From: Sphingomonas sp. AX6
Lineage (GTDB): Bacteria; Pseudomonadota; Alphaproteobacteria; Sphingomonadales; Sphingomonadaceae
Assembly (NCBI RefSeq): GCF_902506605.1
Contig: NZ_LR733979.1
Span: 2,030,008-2,094,007, forward strand
Direction of reading: 5' to 3'
DNA: 64,000 nucleotides
Positions 62,134-64,000 of this stretch are shown piece by piece (within the stretch, counting starts at the first letter, position 1; every line of letters starts with the position of its first letter). The position numbers were made by a program, and so were the translations under genes. The notes under the pieces were generated by a model. The model was not told where the DNA came from and did not search any database. It worked only from the letters and a program-made list of their open reading frames with translations.

Positions 62134-64000
62134 ATGAAGCGGTTGAAACTCGCAATCCTGGCGAGCGCGATGCTGGTGAGCCCGGTGATGGCGCAACAGG
62201 TGCCCGCGCCCGAGGTCCGACAGGTCGGCACCGCGCGGCTGGAGAATGTCCCCGAAATCCCCGCCGATGTGCGCGAGGCCGTGCAACGTTACCAGAACAG
62301 CCGCTCGGCCGAGTTCGAGGATTGGCTGGCCGACGGGACGATGCTGATTCGCACGCGTTTCGGCACCTCCAACCAGCTCCACCATGTCGCAGCACCGGGG
62401 GCGAGCCGGGAGCAATTGACCTTCTTCTCCAGTCCCGTCGCGGGCGCGACCACGATTCCCGGCACTCAGCGTTTCGTGATGACGCGCGACACCGACGGCG
62501 ACGAGTGGTTCCAGCTTCATGTCCGCGGGCTGACCGGCGACTCCGTGCAGGTGACCCAGCCGGGCACACGCAACGGATCGCCGGTCGTCAGCGAAGACGG
62601 ACGGATGCTGGTGTGGACCACCGCGACCAAGGGCAGCGCGGCCTATACGCTCAACGCCGTCGATCTGACCGCGATCACGCCTACGCCGCGCGTGCTATAC
62701 AAATCCGATGGCGCGATCGGCGCGAGCGACCTGTCCGCAGACAAAGGCCGCGCGCTGTTCACACGCACCCTGTCGAACCGCGAAAGCCAGATTTTCGTGC
62801 TCGATACCGCGACCGGACGGGCAACCCGGATCGCGCCGAATGCGCCCGCCGCGCGCTACGACAGCCCGCGCTTCCTGGCCGACGGCAAGACGATCCTCGC
62901 CATTTCGGACCGCGACAGCGATGTCCGCCGCCTGGTCGAAATCGACATCGCGAGTGGCCGCGAACGCGTGCTGACCCTCGACCTGAGATGGAATGTCGAG
63001 GGCTATGATTTGTCGAAGGGCGGGCGCGTGCTCGCCTATGTCGTCAACGAGGACGGGTTTTCGCGTGTGGTGGCGCAGGACCGGATCACACGGCGAGCGC
63101 TGCCTCAGCCGGAGTTGCCGCGTGGCGTGGTATCCGCACTCAAATTCTCGCCCGAAGGCGACCGGCTGGCGATCGGCCTGTCCTCGGCGACTTCGGCGGG
63201 CGATGTCTGGGCATGGGATGTTGCGGGGGGGGACCTCACCCGCTGGACCATGTCGGAACTCGGCGATCTCGACCCGGCGGAACTGGCCGAGCCCGAACTG
63301 ATCCGCTTCAAATCCTTCGACGGTCTGTCGGTCCCGGCCTTCGTCTATCGCCCCAAGAATATTCCGCCCGGCCAGAAGACGCCGGTCATCATGGACATTC
63401 ATGGCGGCCCCGAAGCGCAGACGCTGCCGATCTGGAATTACGGCGCGCAATATTTCGCCGATGCACTTGGCGCGACCGTGATCCTGCCGAATGTTCGAGG
63501 GTCGGACGGCTACGGAAAACGCTATCTCAACCTCGACAATGCCGAAAAGCGCGAGGATTCGGTCAAGGATATCGGCGCATTGCTCGACTGGATCGAAAGC
63601 CAGCCGGGCCTCGATGCGTCGAAAGTCGCGGTCTATGGCCAATCCTATGGCGGCTATATGAGCCTGGCGGTCATGACCCATTATTCGGATCGGCTGGTCG
63701 GCGGGGTCAATCGCTATGGCATCAGTGATTTCGTGACGTTTCTGGAACGCACCGAAGCCTATCGTCGCGACAATCGCCGCGCCGAATATGGCGACGAACG
63801 CGATCCCGAAATGCGAAAGGTCTTCGCCCGCATCGCGCCGATGGCGAACATCGCCAAGATCACCAAACCGATGCTGGTGATGCAGGGCGCGACCGACCCG
63901 CGCGTGCCGCAATTCGAAAGCGATCAGGTCGTCGCCAAGCTGCGCGCGAACGGCATCGACACCTGGTATGTGCTGTTCGCCGATGAAGGACACGGGTTTC
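62134..64000 (+). CDS. S9 family prolyl oligopeptidase-like peptidase (partial, runs off right edge)
   Basis: I take the ATG at 62134 (AGGGG six bases upstream); another ATG lies at 62128. About 622 residues are visible. A signal peptide ends SPVMAQ near residue 20. A beta-propeller region of ~360 residues (repeats such as GSPVVSEDGRMLVWTT and YDSPRFLADGKTILAIS) precedes the hydrolase domain. The Ser lies in VYGQSYGGYMSLAVM, the Asp in GATDPRVPQFES, and the His in DEGHGF at the very end of the window. It cleaves peptides, probably in the periplasm. Confidence 0.93.
   Translation, partial: MKRLKLAILASAMLVSPVMAQQVPAPEVRQVGTARLENVPEIPADVREAVQRYQNSRSAEFEDWLADGTMLIRTRFGTSNQLHHVAAPGASREQLTFFSSPVAGATTIPGTQRFVMTRDTDGDEWFQLHVRGLTGDSVQVTQPGTRNGSPVVSEDGRMLVWTTATKGSAAYTLNAVDLTAITPTPRVLYKSDGAIGASDLSADKGRALFTRTLSNRESQIFVLDTATGRATRIAPNAPAARYDSPRFLADGKTILAISDRDSDVRRLVEIDIASGRERVLTLDLRWNVEGYDLSKGGRVLAYVVNEDGFSRVVAQDRITRRALPQPELPRGVVSALKFSPEGDRLAIGLSSATSAGDVWAWDVAGGDLTRWTMSELGDLDPAELAEPELIRFKSFDGLSVPAFVYRPKNIPPGQKTPVIMDIHGGPEAQTLPIWNYGAQYFADALGATVILPNVRGSDGYGKRYLNLDNAEKREDSVKDIGALLDWIESQPGLDASKVAVYGQSYGGYMSLAVMTHYSDRLVGGVNRYGISDFVTFLERTEAYRRDNRRAEYGDERDPEMRKVFARIAPMANIAKITKPMLVMQGATDPRVPQFESDQVVAKLRANGIDTWYVLFADEGHGF

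Noticed and set aside
62695..63993. 432-codon open frame antisense to the S9 peptidase
   Set aside because: The sense frame has the catalytic serine, aspartate and histidine motifs, so the antisense frame is not coding.
1..64000. CRISPR arrays, tRNA, rRNA or insertion sequences
   Set aside because: I saw no regularly spaced direct repeats, no tRNA cloverleaf with a TTCGA-type arm, no rRNA-like stretch and no transposase frame. The many repeats are dispersed palindromes.

Overview
The window is a 64 kb piece of a high-GC alphaproteobacterial chromosome, most probably from the order Sphingomonadales (Sphingomonas or a close relative). I infer this from the Caulobacter-type cpa pilus genes, an alpha-type SspB, a PhoR-PstSCAB-PhoU-PhoB block, a SigF/NrsF-type sigma pair, an HPr-rel-A (PqqD/HprK-like) module, PEP-CTERM proteins, a CYP153-like P450 and many short GC-rich palindromes between genes. 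I see no rRNA, tRNA, CRISPR array, insertion sequence or prophage. Most of the window is ordinary core genome.

Layout. 1-5018 (minus): Flp/Tad pilus genes cpaA, cpaB, cpaC, cpaD, cpaE, running off the left edge. 5065-7094: alpha/beta hydrolase and FAD oxidoreductase. 7211-10166 (minus): SMR exporter with a structured leader, rnhA, thrB, ispH. 10275-16026: a lipoprotein, then a tandem glycine riboswitch and gcvT-gcvH-gcvPA-gcvPB. The gcvPB frame is broken beside a small palindrome. 16159-25055: SH3-like lipoprotein, M1 aminopeptidase, CHAP protein, MsrB, P450, a Nat-type ABC exporter and queG. 25140-26700: a patch of visibly lower GC with a PhyH-like dioxygenase and two tiny membrane proteins, each followed by a similar short motif. 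26770-31252: BamE-like lipoprotein, EI24 protein, adenosine/sugar kinase, amino-acid permease, HIT protein. 31339-35392 (minus): hisB, yciI, hisH, hisA, hisF, hisE, with two small C-terminally anchored proteins between hisF and hisE. 35393-43298: a multi-hairpin spacer, sspB, fumC, a DUF885 peptidase-like protein, gmk, a membrane protein and an SDR. 43411-51297 (minus): the phosphate-starvation locus with a Pho-box-like site before pstS. 51412-52965: small unknowns, including an Xre/MbcA/ParS-type domain protein. 52962-55395: a CcdA and thioredoxin pair divergent from an ECF sigma and its NrsF-type anti-sigma. 55491-57758: the HPr-rel-A module. 57817-64000: glmU, glmS, a small membrane protein, a DUF4197 protein and an S9 peptidase cut by the right edge.

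The parts best worth a second look are these. (i) The HPr-rel-A module (PqqD-like chaperone, HprK-like kinase, nucleotidyltransferase) has no recognisable peptide substrate. (ii) Two divergent GTAACC-N16-CGAA promoters, related by an inverted repeat, link the sigma/anti-sigma pair to the thioredoxin/CcdA pair. (iii) A branched inverted-repeat structure lies between hisB and sspB. (iv) A palindrome sits exactly where gcvPB changes frame. (v) At least eight families of dispersed palindromes occur in one 64 kb window.
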